Shown piece after piece: positions 8,203 to 15,884 of a stretch of 64,000 bases of DNA. Each line of letters opens with the position of its first letter. The stretch's first letter is position 1. Where the stretch lies: positions 468,501 to 532,500 of the forward strand of contig NZ_CP054151.1 in the NCBI RefSeq assembly GCF_021310995.1, written 5' to 3'. Below the pieces are notes generated by a model that made no database searches, was not told the DNA's origin, and saw nothing but the letters and a program-made list of their open reading frames with translations. Source of the DNA: Agrobacterium vaccinii. Its GTDB lineage: Bacteria; Pseudomonadota; Alphaproteobacteria; Rhizobiales; Rhizobiaceae. The translations under genes were made by a program, and so were the position numbers.

Positions 8203-8227
8203 AACGCTCAGTTGGCGCCCCTGTTCC
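8203..8227 (-). promoter_or_regulatory. EcfG-type general-stress promoter (perfect match)
   Basis: On the minus strand GGAAC (complement of 8223-8227), a 16-base spacer and CGTT (complement of 8203-8206) match the EcfG consensus exactly. The distance to the ATG of the 66-residue gene (8179) leaves about 17 bases of leader that contains its Shine-Dalgarno sequence. Confidence 0.82.
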
Positions 8228-8573
8228 CTCCACCGTGACGCAACAACCAATGAGTATGAAAACAATCTTATAACACGTGTTTTTGACAATCCGTTACGCG
8301 ATATCGTTAAGAATATGAGCCGGGTAAATTGTCCCGTGTCCACACAGTTTGACCCGTCTCGAAATCGCCCCATTGAACCGCAGTATGGCCTTGATACCGC
8401 AAAGGATTGTGTGGCTGAACGGAACGGGTGGAACGACGGGGAGACCCGGGGAGTTGATGCCGGGGGACTTGATCCGAGCGAGCCACGATAAAGCTGGGAC
8501 AAGGCCGCACACATCCGAGAGACCCTTCTCACCGGTGCTACCCAAGAGCGCTGGACCATCAAGGAGTAGAGAC
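8228..8573. other. Non-coding gap upstream of thuA
   Basis: No convincing gene is visible in about 350 bp; frames crossing it lack ribosome sites and protein-like composition. Two promoter candidates face thuA. One is a sigma70-like TTGACA (8283-8288) with a weak -10. The other is GGAAC (8430-8434) followed 18 bases later by GTT (8453-8455), a near-match to the EcfG consensus with the longer spacer. A ribosome site (AAGGAG) precedes thuA. Confidence 0.4.
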
Positions 8574-9359
8574 ATGACCATCAACACCGTCGTTTGGGGC
8601 GAAAATGTCCACGAACACGAGAATGAGACCGTTCGTGGGATCTATCCCAATGGCATGCACACGACGATTGCCGATGCTATCAACCGGGAGCCCGATATCA
8701 ACGCCACGACAGCCACGCTTCAGGAGCCGGAACACGGGCTTTCGCAGGAACGGCTGGACCAGACGGATGTGCTGGTATGGTGGGGTCACAAGGCCCATGG
8801 CGAGGTTGATGACGCCATTGTCGAGCGCGTTGCAAGCCGCGTCTGGGAGGGCATGGGCCTGATCGTGCTGCATTCGGGCCATTTCTCCAAGCCGTTCAAG
8901 CGCCTGATGGGCACGCCTTGCGCGCTGAAATGGCGTGAGGCAGGCGAACGCGAGCGTCTCTGGACCATCAACCCACGCCACCCGATTGCCGCAGGCCTGC
9001 CAGAGCATTTCGAGTTGGAAAACGAAGAAATGTATGGCGAGCAGTTTTCCGTACCCGAACCACTCGAGACGGTCTTCATTTCTTGGTTCCAGGGTGGCGA
9101 GGTTTTCCGGTCCGGCCTGACATGGCGCCGTGGTGCGGGCAACATCTTCTATTTCCGCCCCGGCCACGAAACCTACCCAACCTACCACGACGCCAATGTC
9201 CAGAAAGTCATCGGTAACTCCGTGAAATGGGCCTATAACCCCTTGGGTACGCTGAAAAGCATTCACGACGCGCCCAACGTGCCGGTCGAATCCGCTCTGG
9301 AAAAGATCGAAGAGCGCGGCCCCAAACTCCACTCCGCAGGCGAAGCAGGTTACAGGTAA
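8574..9359 (+). CDS. thuA: ThuA family trehalose-utilisation protein
   Basis: A 261-residue cytoplasmic protein starting [20 protein letters not shown], with blocks typical of rhizobial ThuA ([46 protein letters not shown]). ThuA has a glutamine-amidotransferase-like fold and, with ThuB, acts in catabolism of trehalose and related disaccharides through 3-keto intermediates. The start at 8574 has AAGGAG upstream; the longer frame to 8349 is non-coding. The next gene starts four bases after the stop. Unlike the classical thu operon, no sugar ABC transporter genes are adjacent. Confidence 0.85.
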   Translation: MTINTVVWGENVHEHENETVRGIYPNGMHTTIADAINREPDINATTATLQEPEHGLSQERLDQTDVLVWWGHKAHGEVDDAIVERVASRVWEGMGLIVLHSGHFSKPFKRLMGTPCALKWREAGERERLWTINPRHPIAAGLPEHFELENEEMYGEQFSVPEPLETVFISWFQGGEVFRSGLTWRRGAGNIFYFRPGHETYPTYHDANVQKVIGNSVKWAYNPLGTLKSIHDAPNVPVESALEKIEERGPKLHSAGEAGYR

Positions 9360-9362
9360 TTC

Positions 9363-10415
9363 ATGATGAGACTGGTTATTCTTGGAACGGGCGGCATGGC
9401 CAATACCCATGCCATGCACTTCTCGCTCATCTCCGGCGTAGAGCTTGTGGCGGCGATCGACGTGGATGATGTCGTGGTGCGCGGCTTCGCTGCCCGCCAC
9501 AATATTCCCTCTACGTTCACATCACTGGACGAGGCGATTGCGTGGGGCGAGTTCGACGCTGTGGCCAACGTTACACCGGATGCGATCCACCACCCCACCA
9601 CCCTCAAACTTTTAGCCGCAGGCAAGCATGTCTTTTGCGAAAAGCCGCTGGCCGAAACCTACGTCAAGGCTGCCGAGATGGCGGATGCGGCAGAAAAGTC
9701 TGGTCTCGTCGGCATGGTCAACCTGACCTATCGCAACGTCGCACCCCTTCAGATCGCGCGGCAGATGGTTCTGGAAGGCAAGATCGGCAAACTGCGGCAT
9801 ATGGAGGCGTCGTACCTCCAGAGCTGGCTGGTTTCCAAGGCCTGGGGCGACTGGATGACGGAGAGCAAATGGCTGTGGCGGCTCTCGACCAAGCACGGTT
9901 CCAACGGCGTGCTGGGCGATGTCGGCATTCACATTCTCGACTTCGCGTCCTACGGCGCGGGTAGCGATGTGGAACGCATCTTCACCCGGTTAAAAACCTT
10001 CGACAAATACGAGGGCAACAGGATCGATGTCTATGATCTCGACGCCAACGACAGCTTCACGATGACAGCCGAACTGGAAAACGGCGCCATGGGTGTCATT
10101 CACGCCAGCCGCTGGGCCACCGGCCATCTGAACGAATTGCGTCTTCGCCTGCACGGAGACAAGGGTGCCGTCGAAGTCATCCACACGCCGGAATATTCGA
10201 CGCTTCGCGGATGCCTTGGCGAGGACGTGGAAAAGGCGATCTGGCGAAACATCGAGGTCGAGCCGGTGGAAACGAACTACGAGAAGTTCGCCAAGGCTGT
10301 GATGGAAGGCGGCAAAGCCGACCCCGATTTCCGCCACGCCGCCAACCTCCAGAAGGTGTTGGACCTGTCCATCGTCACCGACCGGGAAAGACGCGAAATT
10401 GCGGTTTCTGCTTGA
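9363..10415 (+). CDS. thuB: Gfo/Idh/MocA family oxidoreductase, ThuB-like
   Basis: The product has 350 residues: an N-terminal NAD(P)-binding fold with GTGGMA, and the family signature FCEKPLAETY around residue 95, whose Lys is catalytic. It continues with the Gfo/Idh/MocA C-terminal domain (SNGVLGDVGIHILDFASYG). Such enzymes oxidise or reduce sugars at C3. Position directly behind thuA makes ThuB the likely identity, catalysing disaccharide 3-dehydrogenation or the reverse. Other substrates of this broad family cannot be excluded by reading alone. Confidence 0.8.
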   Translation: MMRLVILGTGGMANTHAMHFSLISGVELVAAIDVDDVVVRGFAARHNIPSTFTSLDEAIAWGEFDAVANVTPDAIHHPTTLKLLAAGKHVFCEKPLAETYVKAAEMADAAEKSGLVGMVNLTYRNVAPLQIARQMVLEGKIGKLRHMEASYLQSWLVSKAWGDWMTESKWLWRLSTKHGSNGVLGDVGIHILDFASYGAGSDVERIFTRLKTFDKYEGNRIDVYDLDANDSFTMTAELENGAMGVIHASRWATGHLNELRLRLHGDKGAVEVIHTPEYSTLRGCLGEDVEKAIWRNIEVEPVETNYEKFAKAVMEGGKADPDFRHAANLQKVLDLSIVTDRERREIAVSA

Positions 10416-10467
10416 TTGAGCAAATCAGGGGCGACCAGCGTGGGCTGCCCCCGATCCCGGCCGCTTT

Positions 10468-11829
10468 TCAATCGAACAGCAAGTGCCAGTGCTGCGGAAA
10501 GGGCGTACCGCCGAAATCCACCTGACCCGCCTGCCCTACGGCGCGGCGGAGTCCCTTTTTCCGCAGAAGCGGCATCAGCATTTCAGGAATGATCGTCTGA
10601 TTGATGTATTCACCAAAGCACGTGTGAAGACCATTTCCCCATAAAATGTAATCTTCCGGTGGCCTGCCGAACCGAAACTGGTTGGGGCTGGAGACCGCAT
10701 GTGGATCGAACATGGCGGAGAGATTGAAGGCCAGCACCATCGTGCCCTGCGGTATCCTTCGCGCCCGCCATGTCGAGCGGGCAATGACGCTATCGCGGAC
10801 CGCCTGACGGTAGATCAGCGGATTGACCGGATTGTAGCGCATGGCCTCCATAAGGGCGGACGTGACGGCCTTGATATCGTTAGCGCGCGCTGCAATATGC
10901 GCCCTCTCCAGAGCGTCGGGCCGCTCCATCAACTGATCGAGCGCCTGGACCGCTGCCTTGTTCAAGGTGGGAATGGCGCCGATGACCATGCCGATCATGT
11001 TGTTCCTGATGTCGATGTCATCGAAACCCTCCCCACCGCTGGCCTGCAAAGCCAGACAGCGCGAAACAACGTCGTCTGCCCCCACTTGGCCCTTACGGTC
11101 TTCGATGCACTGGTCCAGATAGGCACGACAACGGGCCGCGGCATCCATTGCCTTTCCGGTAATGGCGGCATCTCCCTTGAGATCGATGAACAGGTACCAG
11201 AACATGATGGTGGTCCACTCGATCATCTCGGTGCGGGTAGGTCCCGGCGTGCCGAAATAGTCCGCAACCATGCGATAGGGAACCTCCAGCGTTAGCGCAT
11301 CGGGAACGTCGATGGCGCCATTTTTCGAGGCGACGATATCTTCCGCGCGTTGTCGAGCAGCCGGGATGATGATGCCGGGCAAATCCTCACGACGTATCGC
11401 AAGACGCATCAGCGACACATCATGGGTGTAGCGCGGTGTGTTCTGCATGCCCAAAAAGAAGTTCGATCCCGCCGTGATCGCCTGCATCTTCGGCTCGTAA
11501 ACGACGGCGAAATCACAGTCGCGAGCCAGCACCTCCCGCACGTCTTCGGCGCGTGTGACGATGGCGGTACCTGTGTTGGGATAGGCCGTTATCACCTGCT
11601 TCTTAAGGAGCAGATTGGGCGCGAAAGCCCGCAGCACCGCAAAGCCACGACGCAGCGTGACAGGCTCTGCGGCAAGTTTCGCAAACCCCGCCTCGCGTCC
11701 TTCCTTTGGAAGAAACAGCACAATCTGGACAGCGTTGGCAGCGAGGATGACGATGGAAACGAGCGCCTCGATGAGGACGCTGAACCAGATCAACAGGCTT
11801 TTCACGATATTTGCCGTGAGGCTTATCAT
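10468..11829 (-). CDS. Membrane-anchored cytochrome P450-like protein
   Basis: A 453-residue protein. An N-terminal hydrophobic anchor (about residues 5-40, ANIVKSLLIWFSVLIEALVS) precedes a P450 fold. The haem loop is WGNGLHTCFGEY with the thiolate Cys at about 404; Trp replaces the usual Phe. The K-helix E-x-x-R is EAMR. The I-helix reads GMVIGAIPTLNKAA: the Thr is present but the acidic residue of the usual A/G-G-x-D/E-T-T is absent, so normal O2 activation is doubtful and a peroxide-using reaction is possible. The start at 11829 has AAGGA seven bases upstream and is preferred over 11847. Last gene of a four-gene minus-strand operon, 37 bp after the DyP peroxidase. Confidence 0.85.
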   Translation of the reverse strand: MISLTANIVKSLLIWFSVLIEALVSIVILAANAVQIVLFLPKEGREAGFAKLAAEPVTLRRGFAVLRAFAPNLLLKKQVITAYPNTGTAIVTRAEDVREVLARDCDFAVVYEPKMQAITAGSNFFLGMQNTPRYTHDVSLMRLAIRREDLPGIIIPAARQRAEDIVASKNGAIDVPDALTLEVPYRMVADYFGTPGPTRTEMIEWTTIMFWYLFIDLKGDAAITGKAMDAAARCRAYLDQCIEDRKGQVGADDVVSRCLALQASGGEGFDDIDIRNNMIGMVIGAIPTLNKAAVQALDQLMERPDALERAHIAARANDIKAVTSALMEAMRYNPVNPLIYRQAVRDSVIARSTWRARRIPQGTMVLAFNLSAMFDPHAVSSPNQFRFGRPPEDYILWGNGLHTCFGEYINQTIIPEMLMPLLRKKGLRRAVGQAGQVDFGGTPFPQHWHLLFD

Positions 11830-11884
11830 CAGGCAATCCTTCGTCATCTCGGCAGATTTGGAGCTGTTTTCTTCCGAAACAATG

Positions 11885-13552
11885 TCAGGTCGGATCGGTG
11901 ACGCCCATGCCGATCATGCGCAGCGCCGTAACGCTGGGCACAAAGAAGTAATCGCCACCGCGCGACTCCACGAATTCGGGCAGATTTTTCATGATGAAGG
12001 GCGCCTGATCCTTTGCTGGATCGCCCGGCACGATGAATTTCGCACCTTCACGATGCCGCCCGACCATCGGGCAGGTATCGTTGCCCGCATTGGCATCCAG
12101 CCCGTAATTGACCCATTGCTGCTGCACGAATTCGAACTGCCGGTTGAGATTGGAGCAGAGGCAAAGCATCACGATGCCATGGTCGTCATCATCGGTCGAA
12201 TCCGGGCCGGACGAGCCGTAGGGCAGACCCCGCCGCAAAATACGACGCCGGTTGTTCAGCACCGAACCCAGCCACGTCTTGGGATTGTCGGATGCATAAT
12301 AGGGGTCCAGCTGATCGCGCGTATTGATGCGGCGAATATGGGCGGTGACGGGACATTTGATGCCTTCCGGGTCCGGCCTGTAGACGAAATCGTTAAGCTC
12401 AAGGGCAAAAGCCGCCATGGCCTTCTTGTCATCTGCCTTGTATGCCGCCATCGCTTTCGCCTGCACGGCCTTCCAATCCTCATAGGTGGGTGCCGCCATG
12501 ATGGGAATGCCGTCGGACCAGCGTCCGGCCATCTTTGCCATCAAGGTTTCCTGACCGACTTCCGGCGGACCACCGATCGCGGCAACGGCTTGATATTGTG
12601 CGGCGGCGGCAACGATGGCGTTGCGGAAGGACGCTACATTCTGGTGGAGTTTTCGATAGGCGAAAAAAGTGCCGTTGCGGCTGAAATCCAGCGGCATCGC
12701 ACTGCCGGGAATCTCCTGCGCCTCATCGGCATGACCCAGCAGAAACTCACCGGTTGCCAGCGGAGACCACTCGCCGCTACCGGACAATTTGCCACGACCG
12801 GGCAAGTTCAGTTTCATGCGACCGAGGGAATATTGACCCTCGAATGCCGGATCGCCGATGCCATCGGTATATCCGAAATGTTCCTTCGGCGTCGGTGCGA
12901 AATTGCCCTCTGCATCTTGCTCGAGAAGCGCCGTCAGGTTTTGCCAGCGGGGATCGGGGCCAGAATGTCCGTCCAGCAAAACGACGCCGCCATCCGAGCT
13001 TTCCGCCAACCCGACGATCCAGGATGTAATCCGGCTCAGTTCCGCGACGGCCTCGCCCGTCGCGGCCTCCATCTGGGCATTCAGCGTCACCAAAATATGG
13101 ACGCGGGTCAGGCCATCGGGATTGGGCTTTACCCACACGCGGTCCCAGCGGCAGCGTTGTTCATCCTTGTCATCGACGCCGTAGATTTCGTCACCCAGAA
13201 TTTGCGCGCGCGCCTCCATGCCCTCGATAAACTCGTCCGGCATGCCGCGCAGCGTGGTGCTGGGAACGCCCAGTGCCAGCAGGCCGGGAAATGTGAAGGC
13301 AAGATTGATGGCGACCTCTGGCCGTTCCTGCATCTGGAGATCATTTTCCGGGTTGGCGTCTCCGGGCTTGTCCTTGCTTGAAGGCCAGCGCAGTGCCGAG
13401 GTTACCCTGGGCCTGATGTATTCGACGAAAGCACGCCCTGCACGACCGCTATTGACGGTGAACAGCAGCATGCGGCCCTTGGGAAAACCCTGCTTGCCAT
13501 AGGCGGTGAGGACGTTGCCTTGAATATCGGCGAGATCGAGAAATTCGGTCAT
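11885..13552 (-). CDS. DyP-type haem peroxidase
   Basis: The product has 555 residues and starts MTEFLDLADIQGNVLTAYGK. DyP hallmarks are visible: the distal GxxDG motif (HFGYTDGIGDPAFEG) whose Asp acts in peroxide cleavage, NGTFFAYRKLHQNV, and the proximal haem His in CPVTAHIRRINTRDQ. DyP enzymes oxidise dyes, phenolics or lipid-like substrates with H2O2. No signal peptide or Tat motif is seen, so it is probably cytoplasmic. It lies 17 bp after a membrane protein gene and 55 bp before the P450 start; the pairing suggests a joint oxidative pathway. Confidence 0.93.
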   Translation of the reverse strand: MTEFLDLADIQGNVLTAYGKQGFPKGRMLLFTVNSGRAGRAFVEYIRPRVTSALRWPSSKDKPGDANPENDLQMQERPEVAINLAFTFPGLLALGVPSTTLRGMPDEFIEGMEARAQILGDEIYGVDDKDEQRCRWDRVWVKPNPDGLTRVHILVTLNAQMEAATGEAVAELSRITSWIVGLAESSDGGVVLLDGHSGPDPRWQNLTALLEQDAEGNFAPTPKEHFGYTDGIGDPAFEGQYSLGRMKLNLPGRGKLSGSGEWSPLATGEFLLGHADEAQEIPGSAMPLDFSRNGTFFAYRKLHQNVASFRNAIVAAAAQYQAVAAIGGPPEVGQETLMAKMAGRWSDGIPIMAAPTYEDWKAVQAKAMAAYKADDKKAMAAFALELNDFVYRPDPEGIKCPVTAHIRRINTRDQLDPYYASDNPKTWLGSVLNNRRRILRRGLPYGSSGPDSTDDDDHGIVMLCLCSNLNRQFEFVQQQWVNYGLDANAGNDTCPMVGRHREGAKFIVPGDPAKDQAPFIMKNLPEFVESRGGDYFFVPSVTALRMIGMGVTDPT

Positions 13553-13569
13553 GGAAGAGCAGCCTTTGA

Positions 13570-14538
13570 TCAGGAGCGGATAACGCCGGGTGACTGGGTC
13601 GGGCGGTCGATATCTTCAGGGGCGGTTCGGGCTACGAATTCCCGGAAGGCGGCACGAACCTGCCCTGCCGACGCCAGCTGGTTATCGCCGATGACATCCG
13701 TGAAATTCTGTTGCAGATAGAGGCTTTTGAGCACAGACCGGAGATCGGAATTGGGTGCTGCCGGCAGCGGCTTTGCACCTGCCCGCATGACCAGAAGGTA
13801 GTCCAGTCCCACGGCCAGAAGCGTGACGATGAACGCCACCAGAGCGTAGGTCATCCACGTGTTCATGGGGTGGTTATACGCCCAGGCAAAGAAGGCCCCG
13901 ACCAGACACCCAAGAAACGCGACGGCAGGAATGGCTGCCAGTATGATCAGCAGGCTCGTCGAAATGCTGGGAAACGGTGGCGGGGTGATCCAGTAATCGT
14001 TAAACGGCATGGTCGTTTCGACCTGTCCCTTGGCGACCCAGGCCGCGAAGCCCGCTGCATCCCGCACCGTGTCGAACTGAAGACAGTGCTGGAAGACGCT
14101 GCGCAGCTCCTTTTCCATCACGCTCCACAGATGCCTGAGATAGTCGGCAGGCTCGGTTTTACCGGTGCCGACGGGGTCGAAGTCTGCGGTGAATGCGAGG
14201 AAAGGCTGGCCAAGATGATCGACGGGCTGCGGATCGGTCAGCACGGTTCCACGCACGGCGCTCCACAGGCTGTTTTGCGGGACACGCCCATTAAACGCGA
14301 CATCATCGATGATGAAGAAACGGGCGAAATGCGTGCGATCGCTGCGGGCAAACGGGCTGTTGTCATCCCGGCTCTCCTTCGAGGTCATCGGCGATTGCTG
14401 GGCGGGCAAGAGCCTGTCCAGAGCGGTTCGCAGCGCATGCAGATGGCTAACCGGCGCCAACGCACCCGGATCGACAAGATCGGTCCTGATGGGAATGAGG
14501 ATCGTCAGAAAATAATGGCCACCATCCAGATTGGGCAT
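13570..14538 (-). CDS. Unrecognised membrane protein in DyP/P450 operon (322 residues)
   Basis: The N-terminal two thirds (about 1-190) is soluble, beginning MPNLDGGHYFLTILIPIRTD. It contains HFARFFIIDDVAFNGR and FLAFTADFD, which look like a compact alpha/beta domain. Two membrane helices follow (about 192-222 and 228-255) and then a cytoplasmic tail of about 70 residues. I do not recognise the family. The ribosome site (AAAGGCGAG) supports the start. Being 17 bp upstream of the DyP gene, it is presumably co-translated with it and might tether or feed the peroxidase. Confidence 0.75.
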   Translation of the reverse strand: MPNLDGGHYFLTILIPIRTDLVDPGALAPVSHLHALRTALDRLLPAQQSPMTSKESRDDNSPFARSDRTHFARFFIIDDVAFNGRVPQNSLWSAVRGTVLTDPQPVDHLGQPFLAFTADFDPVGTGKTEPADYLRHLWSVMEKELRSVFQHCLQFDTVRDAAGFAAWVAKGQVETTMPFNDYWITPPPFPSISTSLLIILAAIPAVAFLGCLVGAFFAWAYNHPMNTWMTYALVAFIVTLLAVGLDYLLVMRAGAKPLPAAPNSDLRSVLKSLYLQQNFTDVIGDNQLASAGQVRAAFREFVARTAPEDIDRPTQSPGVIRS

Positions 14539-14694
14539 GGGTCTCGCCTTTCATAAACTATTGGCGGAATGGAGTGAGCGGTCTGCGGCATCAACGACTG
14601 TGACTCTCCCCAGAGAAACCAATCGTCACACCAGAAACAGAGATCGTTTCGTATCAACGGCTACCAGCGCAGTGCACCGGGCATGGCCTTCGTC

Positions 14695-15354
14695 TCAGGC
14701 CTGCCGTGCAGGATGCTCCTTGAGCCACAAAAGACGGTTACGATCCGCTTTTTCAGCCGCCGTACTGGCGATGGGGGCATAACCGGGGCTTGGCAGCGAG
14801 TTCTGCATCTCTCTGACAGCCTTGCGGTAGGCCACCATGAAATCGGCATCGCTTTGCGCTGTCTGGTCTGACGTCATCAGTCCTAGAATGGCCTGGCGCA
14901 CCCGCAGTGCCGCCTTGATATCCCGCTGGCCGGTACCTGGCGTGGCGTTATAGTAATAGTCGTTGTCGATCTGATTGGCGCGGATATAGGTTTTGAACGG
15001 CGTGATCGGAATGGAATGCGGGTAGCCGGTGCTGGAATACCAAAACAGGTCCAGCCCGTTGGGAATGCCATCCGAAAAGGCATCGATATACTGATCCCAG
15101 GTGCCGTTGAAATTACTGCAAAACAGCATGTAGTCATTTTGGAGGGTCTGCTTGCCCTGCCCGTAATCCGGCCACTGATCACGCTTGATCAGCACCCAAC
15201 GGGCGAAGTGAATGATGGACAGGCCCAGCAGGCCGCCCAGCGTTGCCGGAAGCGCGCGGGCAATGCGAAATATGAACCTGTTAATCCACGTACGCCGCGG
15301 CTTCATCGGCGTGATGACGTTCATTCCATAGGCTTTGCCTGCGACGTTGGACAT
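14695..15354 (-). CDS. Unrecognised single-span membrane protein in DyP/P450 operon (219 residues)
   Basis: The protein starts MSNVAGKAYGMNVITPMKPR. A hydrophobic segment (ALPATLGGLLGLSIIHFARW, about residues 32-55) is followed by a soluble part rich in aromatic residues (NDYMLFCSNFNGTWDQYIDA; KTYIRANQIDNDYYYNATPG). The start at 15354 has a GGGGG ribosome-site-like run upstream; a longer frame to 15399 is less likely. It is the first gene of the operon, 156 bp ahead of the next. No family is recognised; the Trp/Tyr-rich soluble part could bind a hydrophobic substrate. Confidence 0.65.
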   Translation of the reverse strand: MSNVAGKAYGMNVITPMKPRRTWINRFIFRIARALPATLGGLLGLSIIHFARWVLIKRDQWPDYGQGKQTLQNDYMLFCSNFNGTWDQYIDAFSDGIPNGLDLFWYSSTGYPHSIPITPFKTYIRANQIDNDYYYNATPGTGQRDIKAALRVRQAILGLMTSDQTAQSDADFMVAYRKAVREMQNSLPSPGYAPIASTAAEKADRNRLLWLKEHPARQA

Positions 15355-15485
15355 CAGACCCCCTGTGCAATTCCCCGCAACATGGGGAAGGTTACACAAC
15401 AGGATTATACAGTCAATGGTTGAATTTATGGACGACCGTCACAAACTTTGCGGGAAGATTATGAGTGCCTCACATCAACTAATGC

Positions 15486-15884
15486 TCAACTGTGAATGAT
15501 CTTCCAGACGCCGCGTGCGGCGGCAACGATTTCACCTGCTACCGTCAATTTTCCATCGAGGAAAATCAGCGTGCGCGTTTCCTTCAAAACCTCGCATCTT
15601 ATCTCGACTACATCGCCCAGCCTGACAGCGCGCATGAACTGCATGTCGAACTGAACCGTGCTTTGGCGGCGGTCAGGGGCATGGCTTCGTGCAGCGGTTC
15701 CCATGGCTCGATCCGCAAAGGTCATCAGCATTCCGCCCTGAACGAAGCCAGCCCGGTTCTTGTGTTTGCGCTCAGCGTGAAAGCGATAGCGGAACGGATT
15801 TTCGTTGCAGGCCTCGATGGGACCGACAAGATTGATGAATCCGTCGTCCTCAAGAGCCGACCAAGTCACTGCGTCATCTGTCAT
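15486..15884 (-). CDS. Hotdog-fold acyl-CoA thioesterase (PaaI-like)
   Basis: A 132-residue hotdog protein starting MTDDAVTWSALEDDGFINLV. The helix and active-site segment NRAGFVQGGMLMTFADRAMG is typical of PaaI/YbgC-like thioesterases, which release free acid from acyl-CoA. The ATG at 15884 overlaps the end of the upstream hydratase/dehydrogenase gene by 11 bp, so translation is coupled; the longer frame (to 16034) only copies that gene's DNA. Last gene of the catabolic operon. It may rescue CoA from stalled intermediates. Confidence 0.85.
   Translation of the reverse strand: MTDDAVTWSALEDDGFINLVGPIEACNENPFRYRFHAERKHKNRAGFVQGGMLMTFADRAMGTAARSHAPDRRQSTVQFDMQFMRAVRLGDVVEIRCEVLKETRTLIFLDGKLTVAGEIVAAARGVWKIIHS

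Noticed and set aside
8294..8587. 97-residue minus-strand frame in the gap before thuA
   Set aside because: No ribosome site, biased composition, and it overlaps the thuA start region.
8559..9500. 313-residue minus-strand frame
   Set aside because: Antisense to thuA and the beginning of thuB, both well supported.
11615..13381. 588-residue plus-strand frame
   Set aside because: It lies antisense to the DyP peroxidase and P450 genes, whose motifs are intact; no ribosome site or recognisable domain.
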